The position numbers and the translations under genes are program-made. DNA of 30,415 nucleotides from Candidatus Bathyarchaeota archaeon (GTDB lineage: Archaea > Thermoproteota > Bathyarchaeia > Bathyarchaeales > DTEX01): assembly GCA_021158305.1 (NCBI GenBank), contig JAGGUU010000187.1, forward strand, positions 1-30,415, given 5' to 3'. This document shows, piece after piece, positions 29,878 through 30,415 of the stretch. The notes beneath the pieces were generated by a model. That model was not told the origin of the DNA. It did no database searches and saw only the letters and a program-made list of their open reading frames with translations. How positions within the stretch are numbered: the first letter of the stretch is position 1; each line of letters starts with the position of its first letter.

Positions 29878-30415
29878 CGGGCAGGTACCTCCTTAAATGT
29901 TGTGGACACGACGTAGGAGATTCCGTCCCGCCCGTATATGCCATATATCCGATCGGCTTTGCTCACCATCTCAGGCTTCAAAGTTACAACTATGAATTGA
30001 GCCTTATCCGCCTCTTCAGCTAAGAGCTCGCCCAACCTCTCAACATGGAAGGCATCTAAATGGGCATCTATCTCGTCGAAGAGATAGAAAGATGCCGGTG
30101 TGAATTCTTGGAGAGCGAAAAGAAAGGCCACAGCTGCGACTGATCTTTCTCCACTACTGGCTCCGTTTACAAGGATCGGCGGCTTACCTACAAATTGAAC
30201 AACCATATCTACTCCTCCAGAGAATGGATCCTTTGGATTCTCAAGTTTCAGCGCCGCGTTTCCTCCACCCGTAAGTTTAGAGAAGTATCTGTCAAGCCTC
30301 TCATTCACTTTGTTGAAAGCATCCATGAAGACTCTATACTTCTTTTCCTCAATCTCCTCGATGAACTTGATTATCGCCATCTTTTCTCTCTCCAGCTCGT
30401 TCATGCGTATTGAAA
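29874..30415 (-). CDS. smc: SMC chromosome segregation ATPase, C-terminal part, cut by window edge
   Basis: About 180 residues of the C-terminal head lobe; the frame continues open past the window end. Seen: the end of the coiled coil (NELEREKMAIIKFIEEIEEK), FMDAFNKVNERLDRYFSKLT, the ABC signature region NGASSGERSVAAVAFLFAL, the Walker B FYLFDEIDAHLDAF and the closing strand AQFIVVTLKPEMVSKADRIY. This is the SMC/Rad50 head; the neighbours ScpA and ScpB identify it as SMC. The signature motif is unusual: ASSGER instead of the common LSGGEK/R. First gene of the smc-scpA-scpB operon. Confidence 0.93.
   Translation of the reverse strand, partial: SIRMNELEREKMAIIKFIEEIEEKKYRVFMDAFNKVNERLDRYFSKLTGGGNAALKLENPKDPFSGGVDMVVQFVGKPPILVNGASSGERSVAAVAFLFALQEFTPASFYLFDEIDAHLDAFHVERLGELLAEEADKAQFIVVTLKPEMVSKADRIYGIYGRDGISYVVSTTFKEVPAR

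Overview
The window is from an archaeon. The evidence is a TFIIB-type transcription factor, Gar1, SRP19 and ribosomal protein S8e in one block, a MinD-type (not GTPase-type) HypB beside hypA, archaeal TATA elements such as CTTTTATAAC and TTTATATTAAT, and GGTGA/GAGGTGA ribosome binding sites. SMC-ScpA-ScpB together with this gene content fits an anaerobic, hydrogen-metabolising archaeon, perhaps of the Bathyarchaeia/TACK type; that placement is inference. No rRNA, tRNA, CRISPR array or insertion sequence was recognised.

Layout. Bases 1-6400 are a sugar-related and partly decaying stretch: the end of a PAS-domain gene cut by the window edge (minus), a multiply frameshifted Gfo/Idh/MocA oxidoreductase pseudogene (plus), a PfkB-family sugar kinase (minus), a DMT-family transporter (plus) and a GH38 alpha-mannosidase (minus). 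Bases 6700-9250 hold a methylmalonyl-CoA epimerase-like VOC protein and a secreted helical protein with OB-like and Ig-like C-terminal regions.

Bases 9317-25911 form a 16.6 kb hydrogenase island. The minus-strand operon 13367-9317 encodes a four-cluster ferredoxin, a NuoC-like subunit, an HdrB-like CCG protein, a [NiFe] catalytic subunit with both CxxC pairs, and a NuoB-like small subunit fused to a NuoI-like 2[4Fe-4S] domain. An Lrp/AsnC-type regulator with a Cys-rich tail is transcribed divergently from it. Next come a HycI-type maturation protease, a DUF1858 protein, a 50-residue zinc-ribbon protein, an FmdE-domain protein, hypF, hypC, hypD, hypE (inverted), hypA and a MinD-type hypB. A second, plus-strand hydrogenase follows: NuoB-like, NuoC-like and catalytic subunits, a 2[4Fe-4S] ferredoxin, then an FrhB-like F420/flavin protein fused to two CBS domains.

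Both hydrogenases have group 4/complex I-type subunits, but neither cluster has the NuoH- or NuoL-like membrane subunits that make group 4 enzymes ion pumps. My reading is that these are two related soluble or peripheral enzymes, one wired to an HdrB-type non-cubane cluster protein and the other to an F420-type flavoprotein, served by one maturation set. This is the most interesting system in the window.

Bases 26546-30415 are information-processing genes on the minus strand: S8e, SRP19, Gar1 and TFB, preceded by the SMC (partial)-ScpA-ScpB condensin operon. TTG starts preceded by good ribosome binding sites are frequent throughout.
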